A stretch of DNA of 64,000 bases, taken from NCBI GenBank assembly GCA_021787335.1, contig JAJYMC010000044.1, forward strand, positions 107,900-171,899, in the 5' to 3' direction. Below, one piece after another: positions 33,045-41,027 of the stretch. Both the position numbers and the translations under genes were made by a program. This stretch comes from Bacillota bacterium (GTDB taxonomy: Bacteria > Bacillota > Sulfobacillia > JAJYWN01 > JAJZPE01). Position 1 is the first letter of the stretch; each line of letters starts with the position of its first letter. The notes beneath the pieces are model-generated. The model ran no database searches, was not told where the DNA came from, and saw only the letters and a list, made by a program, of their open reading frames with translations.

Positions 33045-34271
33045 ATGACCGGGCTCCTGGCCTTCGTCTGGCTTGGTGGGCCGCTCTTTGGCATGGCCTC
33101 CGCGTCGCCGTCGGAGCCGGCGGCGGCGCGGGCCACATCATCAGCGCCCGCCACTCCCGCCGCGGCGACTGTGCGGTCCTCGCCGCCCATCACCGCCGCC
33201 TCGGCGGTGCTCATGAGCGTTGGCAGCCGGCGGGTCCTGTGGGAGAAGAACGGTTGGGTCCGCCGAGCCCCGGCCAGCACGACGAAGATAATGACGGCGC
33301 TGGTGGTGGCCGAACGGGCCGGCTTGGATGAGACGGTGACCGTCTCGGCGCGGGCGGCGGCCACCCCGGGGTCGACCATCTGGCTCACCGCGGGCGAGAC
33401 GCTCTCGGTGCGGGACCTGCTCTATGGGCTTCTCCTGACCTCCGGCAACGATGCCGCCGTGGCCCTGGCGGAGCACGTCGCCGGCAGCGTCGACGACTTC
33501 GCTATCCTGATGAACCGCGAGGCGAAGGCCATCGGGGCGACCGACACTCAGTTCCGCAATCCGGACGGCCTGGACGAGCCCGGCCACTATACGACCGCCC
33601 GCGACCTCGCCCTCATCGCCGGACGAGCCCTTCAGGAACCGACGGTGGCCCGGGTGGTCGCCACGAAGCTGACGACCATCGCCTGGCCTGGCCGCGAGGT
33701 CGACCGTGCCTTGCGTAACAAGAACCGCCTGTTGTGGGAGTATGAGGGGGCCGACGGGGTCAAGACCGGGTTCACCGATGACGCGGGGAAGTGCCTGGTG
33801 GCCTCGGCCACACGCAACGGACTGCATCTCGTGGCCGTGGTCATGGACAGCGAGGACATCTGGGGAGACAGCGCGGCCCTCCTGGACTATGGTTTCACGC
33901 GTTTCGGGGCGGCGACCGCCGCCCGCCGCGGCGAGGCCGTCCGGTCCGTCCGCGTCTCGGGCGGCGACCGCGAACGGCTGACCCTGGTGGCGGGCGACAA
34001 TCTCGTCGTCCCGGTGGCCCCCGGCGACGAGGGCCGCCTGCGGACGCGCGTCGACGGCCAGGGTGAACTGCGCGCGCCGGTGTCGGCCGGCGTCACCTAC
34101 GGGCAACTGGTGGCCGTCCTCGACGGCGAGGACGTGGCCTCCGTACCGCTCGTCGCCGCCCAGGACGTCAGGGCCCAGACCGTCTTCCAGTCGTTCTGGG
34201 GCAAGCTCTTCGACCTCTTCCGGCAGATGGTCCGGAGCATCGCCGGCCGGACGATGGGCCGAGCCCGCTGA
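33045..34271 (+). CDS. D-alanyl-D-alanine carboxypeptidase (DacF/DacB type, class A PBP)
   Basis: This 408-residue serine peptidase has active site STTK (Ser78-Lys81), SGN in LLLTSGNDAAVALAEH and KTG in DGVKTGFTDDAGKCL. A C-terminal beta domain and an amphipathic anchor helix (FRQMVRSIAGRTMGRAR) follow, the DacF layout. It trims peptidoglycan pentapeptides, in sporeformers often in the cortex. The ATG at 33045 gives a signal peptide without basic residues. The in-frame codons upstream would supply RRSPIPIGWLAVV but contain no normal start, so the N-terminus may be mis-set or start at a rare codon. The neighbours ytfJ and spmAB support a spore role. Confidence 0.92.
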   Translation: MTGLLAFVWLGGPLFGMASASPSEPAAARATSSAPATPAAATVRSSPPITAASAVLMSVGSRRVLWEKNGWVRRAPASTTKIMTALVVAERAGLDETVTVSARAAATPGSTIWLTAGETLSVRDLLYGLLLTSGNDAAVALAEHVAGSVDDFAILMNREAKAIGATDTQFRNPDGLDEPGHYTTARDLALIAGRALQEPTVARVVATKLTTIAWPGREVDRALRNKNRLLWEYEGADGVKTGFTDDAGKCLVASATRNGLHLVAVVMDSEDIWGDSAALLDYGFTRFGAATAARRGEAVRSVRVSGGDRERLTLVAGDNLVVPVAPGDEGRLRTRVDGQGELRAPVSAGVTYGQLVAVLDGEDVASVPLVAAQDVRAQTVFQSFWGKLFDLFRQMVRSIAGRTMGRAR

Positions 34272-34301
34272 GTGGCATGCTAGGACCAGGAGGGTTCGGA
34301 C

Positions 34302-35117
34302 ATGAGAACACTTTGGAAAGGCGCCATCACTTTCGGCCTGGTCTATATCCCGGTCAAGCTCTACGCGGCCACCGAGCACAAGGACCTGAAGTTCCATTAC
34401 CTCCATGAGCCGTGCAAGACACCGATCCAGTACCGCAAGTTCTGCCCGACCTGCCAGCGCGAGGTGGACCGCGAGGAGATCGTCTGGGGTTACGAGTACG
34501 CCAAGAGCCAGTATGTGGTCCTCCGCGAGGAGGACTTTCACCGCATCCCGGTGCCGACGACGAAGGTCGTGGACATCCTCGACTTCGTCGACCTGGTCGA
34601 AATCGACCCTGTCTACTTCGACAAGACATATTTCCTCGAGCCCGCCGAGGGCGGCCTGAAGGCCTACGCTCTGCTCCGCCGGACGATGGAGGAGACCGGC
34701 CGGATCGCCATCGCCAAGGTGGCCATCCGGACCAAGGAGTCACTGGCCGCGATCCGCGTCTACCACGACCGCGTGCTGGCCATGAACACCATGTTCTGGC
34801 CGGACGAGATCCGCGACTGGGCCGACCTCGAGGGTCTGCAGCCGGCGGAGGCGCCGGTGGTGGAGAACGAGATGAAGATGGCCAAGACCCTCGTGGACAC
34901 GCTGGCCGGGCACTTCGACCCGGGCAAGTACACCGACCAGTACCGCCGGGCCCTTCTGGAGACCATCCACGCCAAGATCGAGGGGCGCGAGGTCTTCGTC
35001 GCCGCGGAGCCCGAGGCGGCCAAGGTGATGGACCTCATGGAGGCCCTCAGGGCCAGCGTGAGGCTGGCCGAGGAGCAGCGGGCCGGCGGGCCGCCGCAGC
35101 CGGGCGGGCCGCATTGA
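34302..35117 (+). CDS. ku: Non-homologous end-joining protein Ku
   Basis: This 271-residue bacterial Ku has RTLWKGAITFGLVYIPVKLY at the N-terminus, HYLHEPCKTPIQYRKFCPTC and GYEYAKSQYVVLREEDF, followed by the typical ATKVVDILDF-like block. It forms a ring homodimer that threads onto broken DNA ends and recruits LigD. The ATG at 34302 follows CAGGAGGG. Its stop overlaps the TTG of the ligase gene (TTGA). It starts a three-gene repair operon set inside a block of spore genes. Confidence 0.95.
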   Translation: MRTLWKGAITFGLVYIPVKLYAATEHKDLKFHYLHEPCKTPIQYRKFCPTCQREVDREEIVWGYEYAKSQYVVLREEDFHRIPVPTTKVVDILDFVDLVEIDPVYFDKTYFLEPAEGGLKAYALLRRTMEETGRIAIAKVAIRTKESLAAIRVYHDRVLAMNTMFWPDEIRDWADLEGLQPAEAPVVENEMKMAKTLVDTLAGHFDPGKYTDQYRRALLETIHAKIEGREVFVAAEPEAAKVMDLMEALRASVRLAEEQRAGGPPQPGGPH

Positions 35118-36091
35118 GCCAGGGCGCGGAACCTGGGGTCGGGGGCGGGGACCTCTTCGCCGCCACGATCCGGCCGATGCTGGCGGTGTCCGTCGGCCGG
35201 CCGTTCGATTCCCCCGATCATTTCTTCGAGGTCAAGTGGGACGGATACCGTTGCGTCGCCTTCGTCGAGACGGGCGGACCCGGGGGGACCGGGGCGCGGG
35301 TGCGGCTGCAGACCCGGAACCTCCTGGACATGACCGCTCATTACCCGGAACTGGCGGAGATCGCCGGGCAGGTGGAAGCCAAGCGGGCCATCCTCGACGG
35401 GGAGATAATCTCGTGGCACGACGGGCGGCCGGACTTCGGGCGGTTGCACCGGGGTGAGGGGCCGTTCCATTTCGTCGCCTTCGACCTCCTCTATCACGAC
35501 GGGGACGACCTGACCGGATTGCCCCTGATCCAGCGCCGCGAACGGCTGACCCGGGTCCTCAAGCCGGGTGGCCGGGTGATCATCTCGGATGTCGTCGCCG
35601 AGCACGGTGAGGCGCTCTACCGGGCCATCGTGGCCAAGGATCTTGAAGGCATGATGGCCAAGGCCAGGCTCAGCCCGTACCTGCCCGGCCGGCGCAGCCC
35701 GTACTGGGTGAAGGTCCGCAACGTCAAGCGAATGGACTGCGTCATCTGCGGCTACACCATCGGCCACAACTTCGGCCACTTCGGGGCGCTCATCCTGGGG
35801 GCCTACAGCGGCGGCCGCCTCGTCTATGTCGGCCACGCTGGGACGGGGTTCGACGCCGAGGAGGTCAAGCGCCTGATGACGCAGATGACACCGCGGGCGA
35901 CGGCGCCCTTCTCGAGCCCGGCCCCGGGCGAAATCAGGCGCCACGCCCGTTGGTCGGAGCCGCGGCTGGCCTGCGAGATCGAGTACACGGAGCTCACCGC
36001 CGAGCGGCGTCTGCGCCACCCGACCTACCGCGGGCTGCGGCCGGACAAGTCGCCCGAAGAGTGTACTTTGGAAGGAGGTCCGCTGACTTGA
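35114..36091 (+). CDS. ligD: ATP-dependent DNA ligase (LigD ligase domain as a separate protein)
   Basis: This 325-residue ligase has the adenylated lysine Lys41 in VKWDGYRC, motif III-type FVAFDLLYHDGDDL, motif IV-type KDLEGMMAKA and motif V KVRNVKRMDCVICG, followed by an OB-fold domain. It seals Ku-bound breaks. The polymerase/primase part is a separate downstream gene rather than a fusion, and there is no phosphoesterase domain. The start is a TTG that overlaps the ku stop codon by TTGA; the encoded leader SQGAEPGVGGGDLFAATIRP fits a real N-terminus. Confidence 0.92.
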   Translation: MSQGAEPGVGGGDLFAATIRPMLAVSVGRPFDSPDHFFEVKWDGYRCVAFVETGGPGGTGARVRLQTRNLLDMTAHYPELAEIAGQVEAKRAILDGEIISWHDGRPDFGRLHRGEGPFHFVAFDLLYHDGDDLTGLPLIQRRERLTRVLKPGGRVIISDVVAEHGEALYRAIVAKDLEGMMAKARLSPYLPGRRSPYWVKVRNVKRMDCVICGYTIGHNFGHFGALILGAYSGGRLVYVGHAGTGFDAEEVKRLMTQMTPRATAPFSSPAPGEIRRHARWSEPRLACEIEYTELTAERRLRHPTYRGLRPDKSPEECTLEGGPLT

Positions 36092-36993
36092 ACCAGGAAC
36101 AGATGGTGACCATCGCCGGGCGCCGGATGGTCCTGACCAACCCGCGTAAGGTCCTTTGGCCGGCGCCTTCCTTCACCAAGGGCGACATGATCGAGTACTA
36201 CGTCCGCGTGGCCCCCTTCATGCTGCCGCACCTGGCCGACCGGCCGTTGGTCCTGACCCGTTACCCGGACGGCGTCGACGGGGAGTGGTTCTACCAGAAG
36301 GACTGCCCCGAGTACGCCCCGCCGTGGGTCGAGACCTTCGAGTTCTACGCCAAGTCGGCCGACCGGTCGATCGCCTTCATCCTCGCCCGGGACGCCGCCG
36401 ACCTGGCCTGGCTGGCCAACCAGGCGGCCATCGAGATCCATCCCTGGCTGTCGCGGTATGATGAACCGGAGCGGCCCGACTTCGCCATCTTCGACCTCGA
36501 CCCGTCACCGCCGGCCGACTTCAGGTGGGTGGTCGAAGTGGCCTTCATCATCAAGGGACTGCTCGACCGCCTGGGACTGAGGGCGTACCCGAAGACATCG
36601 GGGGCCACGGGCCTTCACATCTACCTGCCGGTCAAGCGCCTCTACTCCTACCCGGACCTGGCCCGCTTCGTGGCCGCGGTGGCCGACCTCATCCAGGCCG
36701 ACCGGCCGGACCTGACCACCCGCGAGCGGACGGTGGCCAAGCGCCGCGGGGTCTACATCGACCACCTGCAGAACGTCCTCGGGAAGACCATCGCCGCCCC
36801 TTACAGCCTGCGCCCCACGCCGGAGGCGACCGTGTCGACCCCGGTGAGATGGGACGAGTTGCCCGGGCTGGACCCCAAGGCCTTCAGCATCCGGAACGTC
36901 CTCGCGCGCTTCGAGCGCATGGGCGACCTCTTCGCCCCGGCCCTCAGCGACAAGCAGGTGTTGACCGGGATAATGGACGGGACGATGCATTGA
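36088..36993 (+). CDS. ligD: LigD-type polymerase/primase (separate protein)
   Basis: This 301-residue archaeo-eukaryotic primase-type polymerase starts at TTG 36088, nine bases after AAGGAGG, and overlaps the ligase stop by TTGA. It carries the metal-binding pair Asp136/Asp138 in FAIFDLDPSP, the SGATGLHIYLPVK block with the catalytic histidine, and the family start TNPRKVLWPAPSFTKGDMI. It fills gaps at broken ends, preferring ribonucleotides. Ku, ligase and polymerase as three coupled genes make a complete minimal NHEJ set. Confidence 0.94.
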   Translation: MNQEQMVTIAGRRMVLTNPRKVLWPAPSFTKGDMIEYYVRVAPFMLPHLADRPLVLTRYPDGVDGEWFYQKDCPEYAPPWVETFEFYAKSADRSIAFILARDAADLAWLANQAAIEIHPWLSRYDEPERPDFAIFDLDPSPPADFRWVVEVAFIIKGLLDRLGLRAYPKTSGATGLHIYLPVKRLYSYPDLARFVAAVADLIQADRPDLTTRERTVAKRRGVYIDHLQNVLGKTIAAPYSLRPTPEATVSTPVRWDELPGLDPKAFSIRNVLARFERMGDLFAPALSDKQVLTGIMDGTMH

Positions 36994-37014
36994 TTCGAAG
37001 CAGGAAAAAGGCAC

Positions 37015-37072
37015 CCCCCCAGCCAATTAGGGGGAGGACCCGACCGGACAGGCCGGGGACCAGGCTGGGGGG
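37015..37072 (+). promoter_or_regulatory. Leader structure that can hide the ribosome-binding site of the next gene
   Basis: CCCCCCAGCC (37015-37024) is perfectly complementary to GGCTGGGGGG (37063-37072), the ribosome-binding site of the small membrane protein. The same C-run can instead pair with GGGGG at 37030-37034. Two exclusive foldings suggest translational control. This is inference from base pairing only. Confidence 0.4.
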
Positions 37073-37076
37073 ATGA

Positions 37077-37307
37077 TTGTTGATCACGGCGTTATTGGCC
37101 ATCATCGGATTCGTCGTCGCGGGGATCGTGGTCCTCGCCGTCGGCGGCGCGCTCGGCATCGTCGTCGCCGTCGTAGGCGTCGTCGGCGTCATTGTCTTCT
37201 TCGCACTGGCTCTGCCGCTTCTTGGTTTCGTCCTGCCGTTCGCCATCGTCGGCCTAATCCTGAGCGCCCTGTTCCGGATCTTCCGGCCGCGTCGCCGCCG
37301 CTGGTAA
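37077..37307 (+). CDS. Small hydrophobic membrane protein of unknown function
   Basis: This 76-residue protein is almost entirely hydrophobic and Val/Gly/Ile-rich. Two or three helices are visible (ALLAIIGFVVAGIVVLAVGG, VVAVVGVVGVIVFFALALPL, LPFAIVGLILSALFRIF), and it ends with the basic tail RPRRRRW. It starts at TTG 37077 after GGGGGG. No family is recognised. It lies between the NHEJ operon and a SASP gene, so a spore-membrane location is possible but unproven. A leader hairpin covers its ribosome-binding site. Confidence 0.65.
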   Translation: MLITALLAIIGFVVAGIVVLAVGGALGIVVAVVGVVGVIVFFALALPLLGFVLPFAIVGLILSALFRIFRPRRRRW

Positions 37308-37377
37308 AACAGGCGATGATACCCCCTCGAGCAGCCGGGGACAATAATCATGGCTGCTTCAGAAAGGGGGAGATGCC

Positions 37378-37692
37378 TTGAGTCGGGCAAACCAGGGTGA
37401 GACGCTCGTCCCACGTGCAGAACCGTCCCTGGACCGCCTGAAGTACGAGGTAGCTCAAGAACTAGGGTTGATGTCCGGGAACGAGAATCCGGAACCAGCT
37501 TACGACCAGGCCCTGGACCGCTGGAAGTACGAGGTGGCCGATGAACTCGGCCTGGCGGACCGGATCAAGCAGGTCGGCTGGGGGAACATGACCACCAGGG
37601 AATGCGGCAAGATCGGCGGTCGCATGGGCGGCCACATCGGCGGCCAGATGGTCAAGCGGATGATCCAGTTCGCGGAGTCCCACATGAGGTAG
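37378..37692 (+). CDS. Alpha/beta-type small acid-soluble spore protein with duplicated N-terminal block
   Basis: This 104-residue SASP is much longer than the usual 60-75 residues because the GPR-site helix occurs twice: LDRLKYEVAQELGL and LDRWKYEVADELGL, about 34 residues apart. Both have the Y-E-V-A cleavage site. The DNA-binding C-terminal block is ECGKIGGRMGGHIGGQMVKR with three GG turns. The usual RxNG turn is RECG, with cysteine, as in the other SASP of this window. The start is TTG 37378 after AAAGGGGGAGA. A terminator follows. It should saturate spore DNA and be cut twice by GPR at germination. Confidence 0.92.
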   Translation: MSRANQGETLVPRAEPSLDRLKYEVAQELGLMSGNENPEPAYDQALDRWKYEVADELGLADRIKQVGWGNMTTRECGKIGGRMGGHIGGQMVKRMIQFAESHMR

Positions 37693-37695
37693 CCA

Positions 37696-37728
37696 AAGCG
37701 GGAGCCAAAAGCTCCCGCTTCTTTGTTT
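37696..37728 (+). terminator. Rho-independent terminator after the SASP gene
   Basis: A perfect 10-bp stem AAGCGGGAGC / GCTCCCGCTT with loop CAAAA is followed by CTTTGTTT. Confidence 0.9.
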
Positions 37729-37792
37729 GCCGGTGCTTGGGGATTCAACCGGGCCGGCCGGTCCGCGGGGTCCGAAAAACGCGAAGCCTACA

Positions 37793-38249
37793 ACGACCTT
37801 CGCTCCGGCCACCGCAGAGACCTGCAGAGCTAACGACAACCTTTCGGCTGCCATCAACCCTTACGGCGCCCGCGATGACCTTTGCCCGACTGTTACAGAT
37901 CCTATGACAAGCAGGATCTCCTCACAGCCCGCGACGATCTCTCGACCGCCGCAAACCGCTACCGAACCTGTAACAGTCTTGGCTCGACCACCACAGATCC
38001 TTGTGGAGCCCGCGATAACCTTTTGGGCTACCGCGAACCCGTTGGGGACCCATGATGATCTGCGCTCCGGCCATTACCGACCGCTTGAACGGCTTCGGGC
38101 AATCCCTCGTGATGCCGGCACCTAGCCTCTCGGCAGAGGGTCGATCCCGCGCCTGTCGCGGCCGGCAATGACCTTTGCTCGACTATCGCCGATCCCGGGG
38201 CGGAACCGACGACAGTCTGCGCTCGGCCGCTGTAGACCTCGTTCGTATT
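37793..38249 (+). repeat. Degenerate ~42-bp tandem repeat array, apparently non-coding
   Basis: The roughly 700-bp gap between the SASP and spmA holds imperfect repeats. Units begin near 37793, 37833, 37875, 37934, 37973, 38015, 38055, 38167 and 38209, with 42-bp steps at 37833/37875, 37973/38015 and 38167/38209 and 39-41 bp elsewhere. A unit runs roughly ATGACCTTTGCTCGAC, then CCGCAGATCC, then GGAGCCCGCG. The first 16 bases at 37875 and 38167 match except for one. The phase changes between units, so no single reading frame is kept. The rest of the gap (38250-38428) shows no gene. Confidence 0.7.
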
Positions 38250-38428
38250 TGTGTCCGCTGTCCGGGTTTTTAAGTCCGGCCATTGCCTTCGCGGCTGAGG
38301 GAATTGACGGCACGCGTCCAAAAGGTTTCCAGCCATCTCGCCGCGGCCGTCGCGGCGGCTCGATGGTTCTTGCCCGGGAGCCGCGCCGATATGATTTCGG
38401 GAGGAATTCGGCGGAGGGCGGTGGGAGC

Positions 38429-39019
38429 ATGCTCAACGCGGTCTGGTTGTTCCTGCTTGTGGTCGGGGTCGGCACGGCCGCGGTCACGGGGCGGATCGAC
38501 GTGGTCACCACGTCGGTCACCGAGGCCACCAAGCAGGCGGTCGAGCTGGCCATCGGGTTCATCGGGACGATGTCGTTGTGGCTCGGCCTGATGCGGGTGG
38601 CCGAGAAGGCCGGACTGATCGAGAGTCTGGGTCGGGCCCTGCGGCCGCTGGCCCGCTGGCTGTTCCCCAGCCTCGACCCGGCCGGGCCGGCCGTCGGGAT
38701 GATGTTGATGAACATGAGCGCGAACCTGCTGGGTCTCGGTAACGCAGCCACGCCCTTCGGGCTGAAGGCCATGGCTGAGCTCCGGAAGCTGGCTCCCGAT
38801 GGTGACCGGGCCAGCGACGCGATGTGTACGTTCCTGGCTGTCAACACGTCGGCCATCACCCTCGTGCCGGTGACCATCGTCGCCCTGCGGGCGGCCCTTG
38901 GTTCCAGCCAGCCGACGGCCATCGTCGGGGCTTGCTTCCTGGCCACCGTCTGCTCAGCCGTCGTGTCGGTGACGGCCGACCGGCTCTTACGGGCCGCCGC
39001 CCGCCGGAAGGGGGCTTGA
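38429..39019 (+). CDS. spmA: Spore maturation protein A
   Basis: This 196-residue membrane protein begins LNAVWLFLLVVGVGTAAVTG and has the conserved NMSANLLGLGNAATPFGLKA block of SpmA/nucleoside-transporter-like proteins. SpmA and SpmB are needed for normal spore core dehydration. ATG 38429 follows GGGAG; the open frame extends upstream into the repeat region but without protein-like sequence. spmB starts 2 bp after the stop. Confidence 0.95.
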   Translation: MLNAVWLFLLVVGVGTAAVTGRIDVVTTSVTEATKQAVELAIGFIGTMSLWLGLMRVAEKAGLIESLGRALRPLARWLFPSLDPAGPAVGMMLMNMSANLLGLGNAATPFGLKAMAELRKLAPDGDRASDAMCTFLAVNTSAITLVPVTIVALRAALGSSQPTAIVGACFLATVCSAVVSVTADRLLRAAARRKGA

Positions 39020-39021
39020 CC

Positions 39022-39558
39022 TTGGGCGACCTGGTGAACGCGGCCGCCCGCTGGCTCCTCCCGGTTTTCCTGGTCGGCCTGCCGCTCTATGGCTACCTGC
39101 GCGGGGTCGACGTCTACGGAGAGTTTGTGGACGGGGCCCAGGAGGGCTTCTGGACGGCCATCAAGACCATCCCCTTCATGGTCGCCATCCTCACGGCGAT
39201 GGCCGTCTTTCGGTCGTCGGGCGCCCTGACCGCCTTGCTGAACCTGGCGGCGCCGGTGGCCCGGCTGCTTCACCTTCCCTCGGAGGTCCTGCCGCTGGTC
39301 ATCCTCAGGCCCCTGTCGGGCTCGGCCTCGTTCGCCTACACGGCCGACCTGATGCGCTCCTTCGGACCGGATTCCCTCCTCGGCCGGCTGGGCTCGGCCG
39401 TCCAGGGCAGCACCGACACGACCTTCTTCGTCCTGACCGTCTACTTCGGGTCGGTCGGGATAAAGGACGCCCGTTACGCCCCGGCCGTCGGCATCCTTGG
39501 CGACGTCGCCGGTTTCATCGCCGCCTGCCTGCTGACCACCCTCCTCTTCAGCCCGTGA
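39022..39558 (+). CDS. spmB: Spore maturation protein B
   Basis: This 178-residue membrane protein starts at TTG 39022 (eight bases after GGAAGGGGG; TTG 39016, overlapping the spmA stop, is also possible). Conserved SpmB blocks are FWTAIKTIPFMVAILTAMAV and LRPLSGSASFAYTADLMRSF, then STDTTFFVLTVYFGSVGIKD. It acts with SpmA in the forespore membrane. The order dacF ... spmA-spmB matches Bacillus, with the repair and SASP genes inserted between. Confidence 0.95.
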   Translation: MGDLVNAAARWLLPVFLVGLPLYGYLRGVDVYGEFVDGAQEGFWTAIKTIPFMVAILTAMAVFRSSGALTALLNLAAPVARLLHLPSEVLPLVILRPLSGSASFAYTADLMRSFGPDSLLGRLGSAVQGSTDTTFFVLTVYFGSVGIKDARYAPAVGILGDVAGFIAACLLTTLLFSP

Positions 39559-39694
39559 TCGCCGTGGCGCCGCGAGACCGCCCGCATGACGCGCCTCCGG
39601 CTGGGAAAGCTGTCGCCGGGAGCGCGGCGCGGGCAGGAATCCACCCGACCGCCCCGAAAGAATAAGGCTGATTCCAATCGCAAGCGGGGGTGGA

Positions 39695-40159
39695 ATGGTG
39701 AAGATCGAGGACACAATGCATCAGCTGGGACTGACCTTGCCGGAAGCGCCGAAGCCGGTGGCTTCCTATGTCCCGTTCGTCCGCACCGGTAACCTGGTTT
39801 ACACGTCGGGTCAGATCTGCCTGGAGAAGGGCGAGCTGAAGTTCAAGGGCAAGGCGGGCCGCGAGTACTCGGTCGAGCAAGCCTACGAGGCGGCTCAGCT
39901 CTGCTGCCTGAACGCCCTGGCCGTGGTCAAGTCGGCCATCGGCGACCTGGACCGGGTCAGCCGGGTGGTCAAGGTGGTCGGCTTCGTCAACAGCGCTCCT
40001 GGGTTCAACGCCCAACCGAAGGTGGTCAACGGGGCCTCCGACCTCCTGGTGAAGGTCTTCGGCGAGGCGGGGAAGCACGCCCGCTCGGCCGTCGGCTGCA
40101 GCGACCTGCCGATGGACACGACCGTCGAGGTCGAGATCATCGTCGAGGTGAAGGACTGA
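39695..40159 (+). CDS. RidA family protein (YjgF/YER057c/UK114)
   Basis: This 154-residue protein has VASYVPFVRTGNLVYTSGQI and the C-terminal VGCSDLPMDTTVEVEIIVEV block of the larger RidA-like subgroup. RidA hydrolyses reactive enamines or imines released by PLP enzymes. Members of this subgroup often differ at the key arginine, and the exact substrate is uncertain. The ATG at 39695 follows GCGGGGG. It stands between spmB and rluB. Confidence 0.88.
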   Translation: MVKIEDTMHQLGLTLPEAPKPVASYVPFVRTGNLVYTSGQICLEKGELKFKGKAGREYSVEQAYEAAQLCCLNALAVVKSAIGDLDRVSRVVKVVGFVNSAPGFNAQPKVVNGASDLLVKVFGEAGKHARSAVGCSDLPMDTTVEVEIIVEVKD

Positions 40160-40205
40160 AGGCGGGCCGGCGGGACCGCCCGTTTCGAATTGGAGGTGGG
40201 AGGCC

Positions 40206-41027
40206 ATGCCTCTGATCCGGCTGCAAAAGGTGATCGCCGAGGCCGGACTGGCCTCGCGGCGGAAGGCGGAAGAGCTCATGGTCGCGGGCCGGGTGACGGT
40301 CAACGGGAAGGTCGTCGACCGGCTCGGCTCGCGCGTCGACCCTGAGCGGGACAAGGTGGCCGTCGACGGCCGGGTCATCGGCGAGGAGCCCAAGGTGGTC
40401 GTGATCCTCAACAAGCCGCGGGGCTACCTCTCCACGGCCAGCGACGACCGAGGGCGACCGACCGTGGTCGACCTCGTTCAGGGGGTTGGCCGGCGGGTCT
40501 TTCCCGTTGGTCGGCTCGACCTGGACAGCGAGGGACTCATCATCATGACCAACGACGGACCGCTGGCGCATGGACTGGCCCACCCGTCCCGGGAGGTCCC
40601 GAAGACCTACGCGGCCCTCGTCCACGGGCATCCCGGTCGCCAGGCTCTGAAGACCCTGGCCGATGGGGTCGAGCTGGATGATGGCAAGACGGCTCCGGCG
40701 CGGGTCAGGCTCCTCGGGGCCCACGGCGGCAACGCCATCCTCGAGTTGACCATCCACGAGGGACGCAACCGAGAGGTCCGGCGGATGTGCGAAGCCGTCG
40801 GTCACGAGGTGTTGGACCTGAAGCGGACGCGCGTGGGGCCGCTCAGCCTCGGTCCGCTCAGGCCCGGAGAGTTCAGGCACCTGACCGAGGCGGAGGTCGA
40901 GTCGTTGCGGCAGGCGGTCGGGCTCATCCCGAGCCCGGTGGACGTCCCGGACAAGCCGCCGCGGGGCGGCCGGTCCGGGCCAGGCCCGGCGAGGCAGCCG
41001 GCGAGGCCTCCGCGTAAGACCAGATAG
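40206..41027 (+). CDS. rluB: 23S rRNA pseudouridine synthase (RluB/RsuA family)
   Basis: This 273-residue protein has an N-terminal S4 RNA-binding domain (IRLQKVIAEAGLASRRKAEE) and the RsuA-type catalytic motif GRLDLDSEGLIIMTNDG with the nucleophilic Asp, followed by the HEGRNREVRRMCEAVGHEV block. The C-terminal 45 residues are basic and Pro/Arg-rich. RluB modifies helix 89 of 23S rRNA; RluF-like specificity cannot be excluded. A GGAGGTGGGAGG site precedes the ATG. In Bacillus rluB also follows spmAB. Confidence 0.92.
   Translation: MPLIRLQKVIAEAGLASRRKAEELMVAGRVTVNGKVVDRLGSRVDPERDKVAVDGRVIGEEPKVVVILNKPRGYLSTASDDRGRPTVVDLVQGVGRRVFPVGRLDLDSEGLIIMTNDGPLAHGLAHPSREVPKTYAALVHGHPGRQALKTLADGVELDDGKTAPARVRLLGAHGGNAILELTIHEGRNREVRRMCEAVGHEVLDLKRTRVGPLSLGPLRPGEFRHLTEAEVESLRQAVGLIPSPVDVPDKPPRGGRSGPGPARQPARPPRKTR

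Noticed and set aside
37315..37360. Sigma-G promoter for the second SASP (TGATAC ... CAATAAT)
   Set aside because: Neither element fits the GHATR / CATnnTA pattern at 17-18 bp.
37793..38249. Possible CRISPR array
   Set aside because: Units are degenerate along their full length, with no constant repeat alternating with unique spacers, and no cas gene is present.
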